A program made the position numbers and the translations under genes. From Acidisarcina sp. (GTDB taxonomy: Bacteria > Acidobacteriota > Terriglobia > Terriglobales > Acidobacteriaceae), in contig DATLIY010000007.1 in NCBI GenBank assembly GCA_035539175.1, forward strand, positions 372,001 to 436,000: a DNA stretch of 64,000 bases. The letters run 5' to 3'. Numbering within the stretch: the stretch's first letter is position 1; every line of letters starts with the position of its first letter. Below the pieces are notes generated by a model that saw nothing but the letters and a program-made list of their open reading frames with translations, did not search any database and had not been told where the DNA came from. Below, piece by piece: positions 8,312 through 17,420 of the stretch.

Positions 8312-9214
8312 TCAGTGAGTGGAACCAATGGAGCAGACCACATCTTCGATCTCCTCGCGCCGCACGGGTAAGGCTGCGCCCCGCGCTCCATGCCACATCC
8401 GCATCCAATAACAATCGTGCATGCGCACCAGCCGGGCCTCAAAGGGCTTTGACCGCTCCACCAGGCGCGTCAAAGCATGAACCATGGCATTCGCATCGAC
8501 AGCTTCGATCAGGGTAGCCTTGGGGAAAGGGCCTTCCGCAAGCAGGCGAGAGTGTCCGCGCAAAAATTCGGAGGTGCTAACCAGTCCCGCCTCGACGCGC
8601 AATCCCGTGATGCGCTCGATGGCAAAGGTCACGCAGCGATCGATGCGATCCTCAAAGCCCACATGCAGCAGCCTTCCAGCCCGCACACGAATCGGCAGAA
8701 TCCCGAAGGCCTCCACTAGAAGCCGGGGGACGACCGCTCCCATCTCCTGGTCAGGAAGTTCTTCCACGGAGAAGACCGGGCAATTCCATTGCAGGCTCAG
8801 CGCGCGGGTCACCAGTCGCTCCTCGATATGGGCATCGCGGATCAGCCAGCTTCCCAGGCGTCCATGGCCAGCTGCCTTTTGCGCCTGCAAGGCAGCCTTC
8901 AGCTGGGCCTGGGTGATCCAGCCCTCGGCCAGCATCAGGAGTCCCAGCGGAACCCGGTGACGATGCTCGACCGGCGCGGCCTGCTGGCCATCCATCTCAT
9001 GCCGGACGGCTACAGTGATGCGCTGCCGTGTACACTCCTCGCTGCAGCTCCAGCCGCCAGCAAAGACGGGCACCTGGCGGCGGCGCCACAAATGCAGCCA
9101 ACTGGTCGAACAAGAGGGATTCGCGCAAACAGGAAACAGCGAAGAGACACGGTCGGCCACGTCGCTATACTTTTTGGCTTTCTCCCACCGTCCGGCTTTT
9201 TCTAAAAGAGGCAT
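8312..9214 (-). CDS. Zinc-finger plus MshEN-type domain protein, unknown role
   Basis: A 300-residue protein; ATG at 9214 overlaps the 3' end of the fliY-like gene by 13 bases. Longer in-frame extension upstream is only the shadow of that gene. Residues 30-61 hold four cysteines (C30, C35, C57, C61) around a W-RRR-xPxF core, a likely zinc site. Residues about 87-148 match the MshEN/GspE N-terminal fold (GLLMLAEGWITQAQL then GSWLIRDAHIEERLV), a domain that in some ATPases binds cyclic-di-GMP. There is no ATPase domain. Its place beside the C-ring genes suggests a link to motor control. That role is inference. Confidence 0.65.
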   Translation of the reverse strand: MPLLEKAGRWEKAKKYSDVADRVSSLFPVCANPSCSTSWLHLWRRRQVPVFAGGWSCSEECTRQRITVAVRHEMDGQQAAPVEHRHRVPLGLLMLAEGWITQAQLKAALQAQKAAGHGRLGSWLIRDAHIEERLVTRALSLQWNCPVFSVEELPDQEMGAVVPRLLVEAFGILPIRVRAGRLLHVGFEDRIDRCVTFAIERITGLRVEAGLVSTSEFLRGHSRLLAEGPFPKATLIEAVDANAMVHALTRLVERSKPFEARLVRMHDCYWMRMWHGARGAALPVRREEIEDVVCSIGSTH

Positions 9215-9999
9215 CGAATACTCTCCAGACGCTTCTGCGGCTCGGAAACCTCCGTGATCCGCAATCCAAAGTTGCCATTCACCAGCACCACCTCTCCACG
9301 GGCCACGATCTTGTCGCCTACGATCAGGTCCACCGGATCGGCCACGTGGCGATCCAGTTGCACAACATCGCCCGGCCCCAGCTCCATCACCGCGCTCAGC
9401 GGCATCTCGCGGGATCCGAAGCGCAGCGAAGCTTCGAGCTCCACATCGAGCAGCAGATCCATGCGACCTCCTGCGGCCCGCTCTCCCCCGCTCCGCTGCG
9501 ATGGCCGGGGTGCGCCATCTCCCGCTGCGCTGGCCTGCTTTTCGCGGCTCCGCGAAGGCGGCTGGCTTGGCGCGGCCTCGAGTGGCAAGAGCCGAGTGGC
9601 GTCGACCAGTAATAACGGAACCGGCTGCTCGCCCACTGTGAGCAGGAACGGCACGCCCTCCGCCGAGCCAGTGTCCGGCTCCTCGGTCGCGCGCGCCATC
9701 AGTTCCCTGCCCAGTCGGCTGGAGTATTGATCGGCCACCGCTGTTGCGATCCGTTCGAAGAGCTCCGGCCACAGGGTCAGCACCGCATCGGCACCAAGCC
9801 TGGGCAGCGATTCGAGTGCCTGCTTCTCCAACTTGACGAGAAAGCGGCCCTCCATCGCGCCGCTTACCGCTGCGCCAAAGACGACGAAAGTTGCCCCTGG
9901 AGGCACCGCGGCCTGCGGTGCCAGTACGACCTTGGCTTCCAGGGCCTGGGAAAGGATGGGAGCGGCAAGCTCGGACCAGCTATCGAGAAAGGGTGTCAT
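9202..9999 (-). CDS. FliN/FliY-family flagellar switch protein
   Basis: A 265-residue protein whose last 85 residues form a SpoA (surface presentation) domain (MDLLLDVELEASLRFG, later LGPGDVVQLDRHVADPVDL). The N-terminal 130 residues are unlike short FliN and have a loose resemblance in length to the CheC part of FliY, but I see no CheC active-site motif. Adjacent to fliM, it is probably a C-ring component. A second, short SpoA protein (FliN) is encoded at 17.7 kb. Confidence 0.8.
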   Translation of the reverse strand: MTPFLDSWSELAAPILSQALEAKVVLAPQAAVPPGATFVVFGAAVSGAMEGRFLVKLEKQALESLPRLGADAVLTLWPELFERIATAVADQYSSRLGRELMARATEEPDTGSAEGVPFLLTVGEQPVPLLLVDATRLLPLEAAPSQPPSRSREKQASAAGDGAPRPSQRSGGERAAGGRMDLLLDVELEASLRFGSREMPLSAVMELGPGDVVQLDRHVADPVDLIVGDKIVARGEVVLVNGNFGLRITEVSEPQKRLESIRCLF

Positions 10000-10074
10000 T
10001 GGATCCTCTCCGCGCAGGTATCGCGCGATTGTTTTGCTTCCATTCGTTCCGGCGCTTCATGGTATTTGGGCGCT

Positions 10075-11046
10075 TCATGGAAGCGGCCTCAGCAGAGGTT
10101 CTGCGAGAAGAGCTGTCAGGTGCGCTCCCCGATGCTCCTCGTGGCTCACGGGATGCGCTTCAAAGAGTGGGACCCCTGCCACCCGCAGCTCCCCGGGTCG
10201 ATTGGAAGGCAGCCGAAACTGGACGATCCTGCCCGGCTCCAGGTTGTCGAGGTCGCGGGCGGAGATCCGCACCGGCGGAAGCTGCAGCGCAGCGCCGAAG
10301 CGGATCATGGCACATCGTTCGCGAATCCGTTGGCGGGTCTCGGCGGAGTGTCTCCTCTGTTTGCCCCAATCGCCAATCAGGCGTCGCAGAATCGTATTCG
10401 AGACCACTGCTGGAAATGCGAGATTGAGCAGTCCGCTCGACTCCGGCATGCGGATTTCAAAGCTCAGACAAAGAGTCTTCTCCGTCACCGGCATAATGCG
10501 GGCAATCTGCGTCTGCATCTGACGCTTCTCAAAATTGAAGCTCAGACCTACCGGCTGCCATGCAGAACTCAATTCGCGGCAGATGACCTCAACCACGCTG
10601 CCGAGAATGGATTCCTCGATATCGGTCAGCTCCCGTATGGCTCCCGGCCTGCCTTCGCCGCCCAGCAGCAGATCGATCATCGGAGGCGCAAGGGCCAGAT
10701 CGAGTTGCAGCACCGAGAGCGCTCCCAGCGGCTCCAGGCGCACAGAGCCAACATAGGCCACCTCGGGAATCCGCATCAGAAATTCATTGAAGGGCAACTG
10801 CTCAGCCGAAACCAGGTTCACCTGAAAGCTGCTGCGCAGCCACACCCCGAGATTGTGCGTGAGGTTGCGCGCGAACATGTCGTTGAGCATGCTGATGGCG
10901 CGCATCTGCTCGTTGCTGATCTGCCCTGCGCGGGAGAAGTTGTATCCCTGAAGCTTCGAACCTGCATCCACCCTGGCGGCTGTCTTGCGGAGGTTTGCCG
11001 CCTGGAAGAGCGCGTCGATTTCGTCCTGCTTGAGTACTTTTTCCAT
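10075..11046 (-). CDS. fliM: Flagellar motor switch protein FliM
   Basis: A 323-residue protein with the N-terminal CheY-binding motif (LKQDEIDALFQ, residues 5-15), the central FliM domain (VYS-type core with LPFNEFLMRIPE near residues 118-130) and a C-terminal SpoA domain (residues about 235-300). It forms the middle of the C ring. The ribosome site AGGAAGG precedes the ATG. It lies between fliA and the fliY-like gene. Confidence 0.95.
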   Translation of the reverse strand: MEKVLKQDEIDALFQAANLRKTAARVDAGSKLQGYNFSRAGQISNEQMRAISMLNDMFARNLTHNLGVWLRSSFQVNLVSAEQLPFNEFLMRIPEVAYVGSVRLEPLGALSVLQLDLALAPPMIDLLLGGEGRPGAIRELTDIEESILGSVVEVICRELSSAWQPVGLSFNFEKRQMQTQIARIMPVTEKTLCLSFEIRMPESSGLLNLAFPAVVSNTILRRLIGDWGKQRRHSAETRQRIRERCAMIRFGAALQLPPVRISARDLDNLEPGRIVQFRLPSNRPGELRVAGVPLFEAHPVSHEEHRGAHLTALLAEPLLRPLP

Positions 11047-11065
11047 GGAACCTTCCTATGCTCTT

Positions 11066-12019
11066 CTACCGCGCTCTGGCTGCGGTGCGGCCGCTCTTCT
11101 TCGCCTGACCCATAGATTGCCTGGCAGTGGCCGAGGCCAGATCGGCAAGCATCGCCCGCAGATGAAGCACCGCCGAGGCGTGAATCTGCGAGACCCGCGA
11201 TTCGACCACTCCCAGCGTCAGGCCAATCTCCTTCATCGTCATCTCCTCGTAGTAATAGAGAGTCATCACCAGCCGCTCCCGCTCCGGCAGCTCGCCAATG
11301 GAGTCGGCAAGCCTCTGCTGCATCTCGCCCCGCAGGCAGCGGAAGAGCGGATCCTCCTCCGGCTTCGACGGAATATACGCGAGCTCTTCTTCGCCTGAAT
11401 CCTCGGAGCGCTCCACGTGCAGGGTGCCGATCTCAAGTCCCTTCAGCTCCCCGAGCAATTGCTGATACTCTCCCAGCTCCATATGCATCTCGCCGGCGAC
11501 ATCCTGCTCCGTGGGAGCCTTGCCCAATTGCATCGTCAGCGAACGGATGGCCTCCTCCACCGCCCTGCCCTTGCGGCGAAGATCGCGCGGACCCCAATCT
11601 AGTGTGCGCAGGCTGTCGAGGATCGCGCCGCGAATGCGGAACTGAGCATAGCTGCGAAACTGCACCTTCTTGGCCGGATCGAATTTGTTGAGAGCATCCA
11701 ACAGTCCAACCATGCCGGCGCTGACCAGATCCTCCAACTCCACATGCTGCGGCAGCCGCTCGTGAATGCGCCGCGCCAGAAAGCGGACGATCGGCAGATG
11801 CTCGACCAGCAGCCAGTCCTCCTGCGTGGCGGCCTCTTCGGCTTCCTTACCTGCCCCGCCGCTGTAGACCTGGGCACAGGCAGCCTCCGACGCCCTCTCG
11901 GGAGTTGTGGGGTTTGCCGAGGAACGCAACGCTGGCGGCAAGACTCCTGCAGGAGAAGCCCCCATCGCCGCTTCGACGCCCTCAGCATAGTTCCCGTGCT
12001 TCATGTTCATGTACGTCAT
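11066..12019 (-). CDS. fliA: Flagellar sigma factor FliA (sigma-28)
   Basis: A 317-residue sigma-70 family protein. Region 2 is clear (LEDLVSAGMVGLLDALNKFD then FRSYAQFRIRGAILDSLR), as is region 4 (MTLYYYEEMTMKEIGLTLGV then SRVSQIHASAVLHLR). An extra, low-complexity 75 residues precede region 2; the true start may be one of the internal Met codons at positions 4 or 6. It should direct the flgM and cheY promoters found in this window. It sits 34 bases after flhA; the usual flhF and flhG neighbours are absent. Confidence 0.95.
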   Translation of the reverse strand: MTYMNMKHGNYAEGVEAAMGASPAGVLPPALRSSANPTTPERASEAACAQVYSGGAGKEAEEAATQEDWLLVEHLPIVRFLARRIHERLPQHVELEDLVSAGMVGLLDALNKFDPAKKVQFRSYAQFRIRGAILDSLRTLDWGPRDLRRKGRAVEEAIRSLTMQLGKAPTEQDVAGEMHMELGEYQQLLGELKGLEIGTLHVERSEDSGEEELAYIPSKPEEDPLFRCLRGEMQQRLADSIGELPERERLVMTLYYYEEMTMKEIGLTLGVVESRVSQIHASAVLHLRAMLADLASATARQSMGQAKKSGRTAARAR

Positions 12020-12052
12020 ACCTCTCCCTCCTCCGCTACCCGCCGCAATCGG

Positions 12053-14200
12053 CTATCGAATCGTGCCCACCGCTCGCAGCCTGGTCTCCGGCGGAATCTC
12101 CGCGGGAGACACCACCGTCACTCGCGGCACCAGCGGCTCCAGCCAGCGGCGCAGGTAATAGCGCGCCGGACTCGGACAAAGAAGCACGGGAAGTGCCGAG
12201 GAAGACTGGGAACCGATTAGACCCTTCAAAGAATCGACCACCCGCTTCAGCAGCGGTGTACTTCTGCCGAGTCCATCGGTAAGCTGACGCGCGCCGGCAT
12301 CGGCTCCGAAGTAGCTCAGCAGCTCCTCCTCGATTGCCGGGTCGAAGAGCAGGACCGGCAGCGATCCATCCGCATCGAGCAGCGGGCGAACCAGTCGGCG
12401 GCTGAGAGCCTGCCGGCAACACTCCACCAGGTAGGGCAGACTCTTATTCGCCGGTGCCACATCGACGAGGGTTTCCAGAATGGTGCCGAAGTCGCGAATC
12501 GATACCTGCTCACGCAACAGTTGCTGCAGCACCTTCTGCACCTCGCCCAGCGTCATCACCTTGGGCACCAGCTCCTCGGCCAGCTTGGGGTGCGATTCGC
12601 TCATCGAATCCATCAGGCGCTTGACCTCGGGCCGCCCCAGCAGCTCATGGGCATGCTGGCGAATCAGCTCCGCGAGATGCGTGCTCATCACGGTGATGGG
12701 ATCCACCACCGAGTAGCCTGCCGCAATTGCCTGATCTTCCAACGCCGGAGCAATCCACAGCGCCGGAACTCCAAAGGCAGGCTCACGTGTCTCCCGCCCC
12801 GGCAGCGGCAGGCGATGCGGATCTCCCGAGACGGCCAGCAACGCATTGCCTTCCGTCTGCCAGCGGCCCATCTCGATTCCATGCAGGGAGCAGACATACT
12901 CCCGTGGCTTGAGCCGTAGATTGTCGGAGATGTGCACCGGAGGAATCAGGAAGCCGAGCTCCGTGGCAAGATGGCGGCGCAGCGTACGCACCCGTCCCAG
13001 AAGCTGACCTCCCTGCTTTTCATCCACCAGCGGAATCAGTTGGAAGCCGATCTCCAGGCTCAGATCCTCCATACGCAGCAGCGAAGCCATGTTGTCGCTC
13101 TGCACCGGATCGGCCTTCTTCGGCTCGGCCTCCTGCACCGCGGCAGCGGCCAGCGAGCGCCTGGCAATCGATCGGCCCAGCAGCGCCAGCCCGATCGACA
13201 CCAGAAGGAACGCCAGCTTGGGCAGTCCGGGAATCAAACACATTGCGGCCAGAACTCCGCTGGCAATGTAGAGAGTGTTCGAACGCGAGAACAACTGCGT
13301 GCCCAGTTCTCCACCCAGGCTTCCGGAGGAGGAGGCGCGCGTCAGCACAATGCCTCCTGCGACCGACACCAGCAACGAAGGAATCATCGTCACCAGTCCA
13401 TCGCCGACCGTCAGGATCGTGTAGGTCCGGACTGCCTCCGCAAGATCCACGCCCTGCTGCAATACCCCGATCAGCAGCCCGGCAATAATGTTGATCGCGG
13501 TGATCAGAATCGTGGCCAGGGCATCCCGCTGATTGAAGCGGGCAGCTCCGTCCATCGCGCCGTAAAACTCCGCTTCATGGGCGATCTCCCCGCGCCGCTT
13601 GCGGGCCGTGGCCTCATCGATCAGGCCGGCGTTCATATCCGCATCGATCGCCATCTGCTTACCCGGCAGCGCATCGAGAGTAAAGCGAGCGGTGACCTCG
13701 GCAGTTCGCACCGCGCCATGGCTGATTACCAGAAACTGAATCGCGATCAACGCCAGGAACAGTACGAACCCGACCACATAGTTGCCGCCAACGACAAACT
13801 GTCCGAAGGCCTCGATCACATGACCGGCCGCCGCCGTGCCCTCGCTTCCATGCAACAGAATGCGGCGGCTGGAGGCGATGTTCAGCGACAGGCGAAAGAG
13901 CGTCAGCAGGAGCAGCAGCGTCGGGAAAACCGAAAAATCTACCGCCCGGCGAACCTGCACGGCGGAGAGAAACACCAGAACCGCAGCGGCCAGCGAAAGA
14001 GCCAGCAAGAGATCCAGCAGAATCGCCGGCATGGGGACCAGCATGACGAAGACAACGCTGATCGCCCCAACCGGCAACATCAGGTCGCGGGCCAGCTTCA
14101 TCAGGCGCGCACCCCATCCGCCTTTTCCTCCAGGAGCGGTTCCAGATCCCTGTGCTGCTGGCCGCATCCTCGTCGGAGCCGCCATAGCATTTGTACTCAT
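12053..14200 (-). CDS. flhA: Flagellar export gate protein FlhA
   Basis: A 715-residue membrane protein: about eight transmembrane helices in residues 30-330, the FHIPEP-type loop (residues about 145-190), then the large cytosolic domain that binds export chaperones. The start at 14200 overlaps the flhB stop as ATGA and has GAGGGACG upstream; an ATG six codons earlier is less likely. FlhA forms the nonameric ring of the export gate with FlhB and FliPQR. Confidence 0.96.
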   Translation of the reverse strand: MSTNAMAAPTRMRPAAQGSGTAPGGKGGWGARLMKLARDLMLPVGAISVVFVMLVPMPAILLDLLLALSLAAAVLVFLSAVQVRRAVDFSVFPTLLLLLTLFRLSLNIASSRRILLHGSEGTAAAGHVIEAFGQFVVGGNYVVGFVLFLALIAIQFLVISHGAVRTAEVTARFTLDALPGKQMAIDADMNAGLIDEATARKRRGEIAHEAEFYGAMDGAARFNQRDALATILITAINIIAGLLIGVLQQGVDLAEAVRTYTILTVGDGLVTMIPSLLVSVAGGIVLTRASSSGSLGGELGTQLFSRSNTLYIASGVLAAMCLIPGLPKLAFLLVSIGLALLGRSIARRSLAAAAVQEAEPKKADPVQSDNMASLLRMEDLSLEIGFQLIPLVDEKQGGQLLGRVRTLRRHLATELGFLIPPVHISDNLRLKPREYVCSLHGIEMGRWQTEGNALLAVSGDPHRLPLPGRETREPAFGVPALWIAPALEDQAIAAGYSVVDPITVMSTHLAELIRQHAHELLGRPEVKRLMDSMSESHPKLAEELVPKVMTLGEVQKVLQQLLREQVSIRDFGTILETLVDVAPANKSLPYLVECCRQALSRRLVRPLLDADGSLPVLLFDPAIEEELLSYFGADAGARQLTDGLGRSTPLLKRVVDSLKGLIGSQSSSALPVLLCPSPARYYLRRWLEPLVPRVTVVSPAEIPPETRLRAVGTIR

Positions 14201-15546
14201 CGCTCGTCCCTCTTCCACTGATTGCCATCAGGCTGCGTTTCTGTATCTGTCCCGGTGTCATTTGTCCCGGTTTTATCTGTCCCGGTTGCATGTGCCCCGG
14301 TTGTATGTGTCCCGGCCGTGTCTATTTCGGTAGCATCGATTTCGGTTGCGCTGCCGGAAGAGGTCTCGGTTCCGCGTTTCTCCTGGGTGGAGATTCCATC
14401 CGTGGACCGGGTTCCCGAACCGCTGGGCGACGCAGCCGGAGCCGCGCGCTGCGCCTTTGTCTGTGCCGCAGCCTCAGCAGCACGTTGCCGCTTCATCCTC
14501 TCCTCCACTTCCTGCCGATAGAGGAATGCAAGGATTCCCGCGACCGCTGCATACAGATCGAACGGAATCGGCTGGCCGGGCTCGACCGAACGATAGAGCG
14601 ACCTGGCCAGTGGGGGATTCTCCACGATCGGCACACCCGCCCACCTCGCCTCGCTCTTCATCTGCTCCGCGATCAGGTCGCGTCCTTTTGCCAGAACCCG
14701 GGGAGCCTCCATGGTGTCGAAGTCAAAGCTGAGAGCAACCGCAAAGTGCGTGGGATTTGTAATCACAACGGTTGCATTACTAACGTCTTCCCGCAGCTTG
14801 CGGTGACGCATCTGCCGCTGCAGGCCACGAATGCGGCTGCGGATCTGAGGATTGCCCTCCGACTCCTTGTACTCGTCGCGCATGTCCTGCTTGCTCATCT
14901 TCAGGCGCTGCTCCCAGCTGCGCCACTCGATCGCGAAGTCGACTGCCGCCCATGCAAAAATGATCCATGCAGCATCCATCAGCAGGCTGTAGACATCACC
15001 AAACATGGTCTGCAGCCGTACCAGGCTGAGCGCTGCCATCGCGTCCTGATGCCGGATCTTTTGATAGGCAAGCACGCTCAGCGCCAGCGCGGGGATCAGC
15101 GATTTTCCCAGCCGGGCCGTTGCCCGCAGAGAGAAGATATTTTTCAGGTTGGATACCGGATTCAGCCGGTCAAACTTAGGTTGCAGCGCTTCGCCATGAA
15201 AGCTGAGCCCGCCCCCCTGGGCGATTCCTGCCACCAGCGTCGCGCTTGTAACTGCGGCAAACAAGAGCAGCAAAGGAGAGAGAAGCTCGAGCGCCACCGA
15301 GCGAAGCTGGAGTACCGCGGCAACGCCCTGGTCGCGGTCCCAGCCTGCCTTCAGGCCCAGCAGCAGGAACTGCTGATAACTACTCGTCCATGTCTCCACC
15401 CAGCGCGGCGCGACCGACCCCAGCAGTAGAACGCCAGCCAGCATTCCGCAGCCCGATAGCAGCTCGCGGCTCCGTGGCAGGTCGCCTTTCTCGCGAGCTT
15501 TCTGTTTCTTTCTTGGAGATGCCTGCTCGGTGCGGTCCGAACTCAT
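14197..15546 (-). CDS. flhB: Flagellar export switch protein FlhB
   Basis: A 449-residue protein, about 70-90 longer than usual. Residues about 30-215 hold four membrane segments. The self-cleavage motif NPTH lies in VVITNPTHFAVAL, which switches export from hook to filament substrates. The extra C-terminal tail is Ala/Thr/Gly-rich and ends in seven exact pentapeptide units encoded by a 15-base tandem repeat. It sits between fliR (6-base gap) and flhA (4-base overlap). Confidence 0.95.
   Translation of the reverse strand: MSSDRTEQASPRKKQKAREKGDLPRSRELLSGCGMLAGVLLLGSVAPRWVETWTSSYQQFLLLGLKAGWDRDQGVAAVLQLRSVALELLSPLLLLFAAVTSATLVAGIAQGGGLSFHGEALQPKFDRLNPVSNLKNIFSLRATARLGKSLIPALALSVLAYQKIRHQDAMAALSLVRLQTMFGDVYSLLMDAAWIIFAWAAVDFAIEWRSWEQRLKMSKQDMRDEYKESEGNPQIRSRIRGLQRQMRHRKLREDVSNATVVITNPTHFAVALSFDFDTMEAPRVLAKGRDLIAEQMKSEARWAGVPIVENPPLARSLYRSVEPGQPIPFDLYAAVAGILAFLYRQEVEERMKRQRAAEAAAQTKAQRAAPAASPSGSGTRSTDGISTQEKRGTETSSGSATEIDATEIDTAGTHTTGAHATGTDKTGTNDTGTDTETQPDGNQWKRDER
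14241..14345 (-). repeat. Seven 15-bp tandem units in the 3' end of flhB
   Basis: Seven consecutive 15-base units fill 105 bases exactly. On the plus strand five end in CCCGG and two in TTCGG. They encode pentapeptides of the type TGTDK, TGTND, TGAHA, AGTHT and TEIDA at the FlhB C-terminus. The period keeps the reading frame, so copy number could vary without breaking the gene. Confidence 0.85.
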
Positions 15547-15552
15547 GCGATC

Positions 15553-16341
15553 CTAGCTCCTCACCACGCAATGCCGGACCAGCATCTCCGCCGAGTCCAG
15601 CAACGCGGAAAAGCGCGTTTCGATGAAGCGCGGCCACAGCGCCAGAGATCCGATCAGTACGACATAGCCAACCATCGTCTTCGCCGGAACGGTAAGCGCA
15701 AGCGCCGGCAATTGCGGCGAAAGTCTTCCCAGTAACGAGATCGCGAACTCCACCAGAAGCGTCGCCGCAAGTACCGGAGCCGCCAGTTGCAAAGCTGCAA
15801 GAAAGACCCCGCCCGCCATCCCGGCCAATGCGGTACCGGTGCGCGCATCCAGAAACACCGCTCCCATCGGAGCCTCGGCAAAGCTCCGCATAACGGAGGC
15901 GAGCAGCGTCCGATGCAGTCCCGAGGCCAGCACCACCATGCTTCCGAACAAGCTCAACATCTGCCCTATCAAGGGCGTCTGCACTTGCGAATTCGGATCG
16001 AGAAGGTTGACCAGCGAGAAGCTGAACTGCACCCCGATTACCTGTCCAGCAAATATCAGCAACTCATTCAGCAACGCCAGGGAGAGTCCGTAAAGCAGGC
16101 CGACACCCAGCTCGCCGAGCACCGGCAGAATGCCCAGTTCGGCATGCGTCATCGGAAGCGCGGCGACGACTGGTGCCAGCAGAATGGAGATAAAGAACGC
16201 AAAGAGCGCCTTCACCCGCGCAGGGATTGCCTGCGAGGAGAAGACCGGCGCAAAGACCATCAGGCCGCTGATGCGCATCAGCACCAGCACCATCGCCGAA
16301 AGAAATCGGCTCCAGTCCGGATGGGTCATCATCTCCTGCAT
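15553..16341 (-). CDS. fliR: Flagellar export gate protein FliR
   Basis: A 262-residue integral membrane protein with six hydrophobic segments and the FliR motifs (LMVFAPVFSSQAIPARVKALFA near residues 28-49, seen as FSSQAIPARVKA). It is part of the FliPQR channel in the inner membrane. The start has GGAAGAG upstream. It lies between fliQ (55-base gap) and flhB. Confidence 0.95.
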   Translation of the reverse strand: MQEMMTHPDWSRFLSAMVLVLMRISGLMVFAPVFSSQAIPARVKALFAFFISILLAPVVAALPMTHAELGILPVLGELGVGLLYGLSLALLNELLIFAGQVIGVQFSFSLVNLLDPNSQVQTPLIGQMLSLFGSMVVLASGLHRTLLASVMRSFAEAPMGAVFLDARTGTALAGMAGGVFLAALQLAAPVLAATLLVEFAISLLGRLSPQLPALALTVPAKTMVGYVVLIGSLALWPRFIETRFSALLDSAEMLVRHCVVRS

Positions 16342-16396
16342 CGCGCTCTTCCCTTCCTTCCCTGTCTTTCCTGCCTGCCACGACTACCCGACAGGA

Positions 16397-16666
16397 CTAG
16401 CCCAGGTAGCGGTGAAAATCTCCAAACAACGAAAGCGTGTAGACGATCAGCCGCTTGAGAAACCACGGCATCCCCACCAGCAGCAGTCCGACCACGATCA
16501 ACATGCGAGGCACCGCCGTCAGGGTCTGCTCTTGCAATGAGGTCAGGGTCTGCACCAGGCTGAGAAGAAAACTGATCGCGCTCGCCGCAAGCAGCACCGG
16601 CCCGCTCACAATCAGCGCCTCCTTCAACAACTGCCGCATCAGTTCGGCTACCTGATCGGGACTCAC
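16397..16666 (-). CDS. fliQ: Flagellar export gate protein FliQ
   Basis: An 89-residue protein with two transmembrane helices and the FliQ signature (LLAASAISFLLSLVQTLTSLQ followed by EQTLTAVPRM). The start is GTG with a weak ribosome site. It packs around FliP and FliR in the export channel. Normal length. Confidence 0.95.
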   Translation of the reverse strand: MSPDQVAELMRQLLKEALIVSGPVLLAASAISFLLSLVQTLTSLQEQTLTAVPRMLIVVGLLLVGMPWFLKRLIVYTLSLFGDFHRYLG

Positions 16667-16715
16667 ATGCGCTCGCTTTCTGTTCTCTGCTGCATCCGCG
16701 TCTTTTCTCCGTCCC

Positions 16716-17420
16716 CTAAAAGCTCTTCAGCAACGAACCCGCCAGCAGATTCCAGCCATCCACCATCACGAAGAGCAGAATCTTCAGCGGAGTCGAGATC
16801 ACCACCGGAGGCAGTTGGAACATGCCGATGGCGGTCGTGATCGACGCCACCACAAGATCGATCAGCAGGAAGGGCAGAAAAAGTACCGCGCCAATCTGGA
16901 AGCCGGCCTTCAGTTCGGAGAGCATGTAGGCGGGAATCACCACCTGCATGGGAAGATCCTCCGCCCTGGCCGGGCGCGCCGTCTGCGATGCTGCGGTAAA
17001 GAGAGCAAGATCCTTCTCTCGCGCGTATCGCAGCATGAAGTGCTTCGGCGGCTCGCTGCCTCGATCGATTGCCTGCCAGCCCGTAATCTGCCCTTGCCGG
17101 TAGGGTTCAATCGCCTGCTGGTTCACCGCGACAACCACCGGCTGCATCAGGAACCAGGTCATCATCAGCCCCAGGCCCATCAGCGTCTGATTGCTCGGCG
17201 CGGTCTGCGTCCCCAGCGCCTGCCGCAAAAAGTGGAAGACGATCAGCAGACGCACCATCGGCGTCATCGAGAGCAGAATCGACGGCAGCAGCGTAATCAT
17301 CGTGAGCCCGAAGATGATCGTCCATGGGACCGAGCTGTTTGACGTCATACGGCCATCGAGCAAAGGCAGACTCTGCAGCGGGACCGGAGCAGCCGCAAAC
17401 GCGAGGAGCGGAAGGTTCAC
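16716..17420 (-). CDS. fliP: Flagellar export gate protein FliP
   Basis: A 234-residue protein. The GTG at 17420 overlaps the fliO stop (GTGA) and has GGGAGG upstream; another GTG one codon earlier is possible. Four membrane segments and FliP motifs are seen (TMITLLPSILLSMTPMVRLL, broken here as LPSILLSMTPMVRLLIVFHF, and the PFLLIDLVVASI block near residue 180). It forms the pentameric core of the export channel. Confidence 0.96.
   Translation of the reverse strand: MNLPLLAFAAAPVPLQSLPLLDGRMTSNSSVPWTIIFGLTMITLLPSILLSMTPMVRLLIVFHFLRQALGTQTAPSNQTLMGLGLMMTWFLMQPVVVAVNQQAIEPYRQGQITGWQAIDRGSEPPKHFMLRYAREKDLALFTAASQTARPARAEDLPMQVVIPAYMLSELKAGFQIGAVLFLPFLLIDLVVASITTAIGMFQLPPVVISTPLKILLFVMVDGWNLLAGSLLKSF

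Noticed and set aside
9215-9772. N-terminal extension of the zinc-finger/MshEN ORF to 486 residues
   Set aside because: The extra sequence is the shadow of the fliY-like gene in another frame, with Arg/Gly/Ala-rich composition and no domain.
12932-14221. Long plus-strand ORF (429 codons) opposite flhA
   Set aside because: Gln/Arg/His-rich composition typical of antisense frames of GC-rich genes; flhA is unambiguous.
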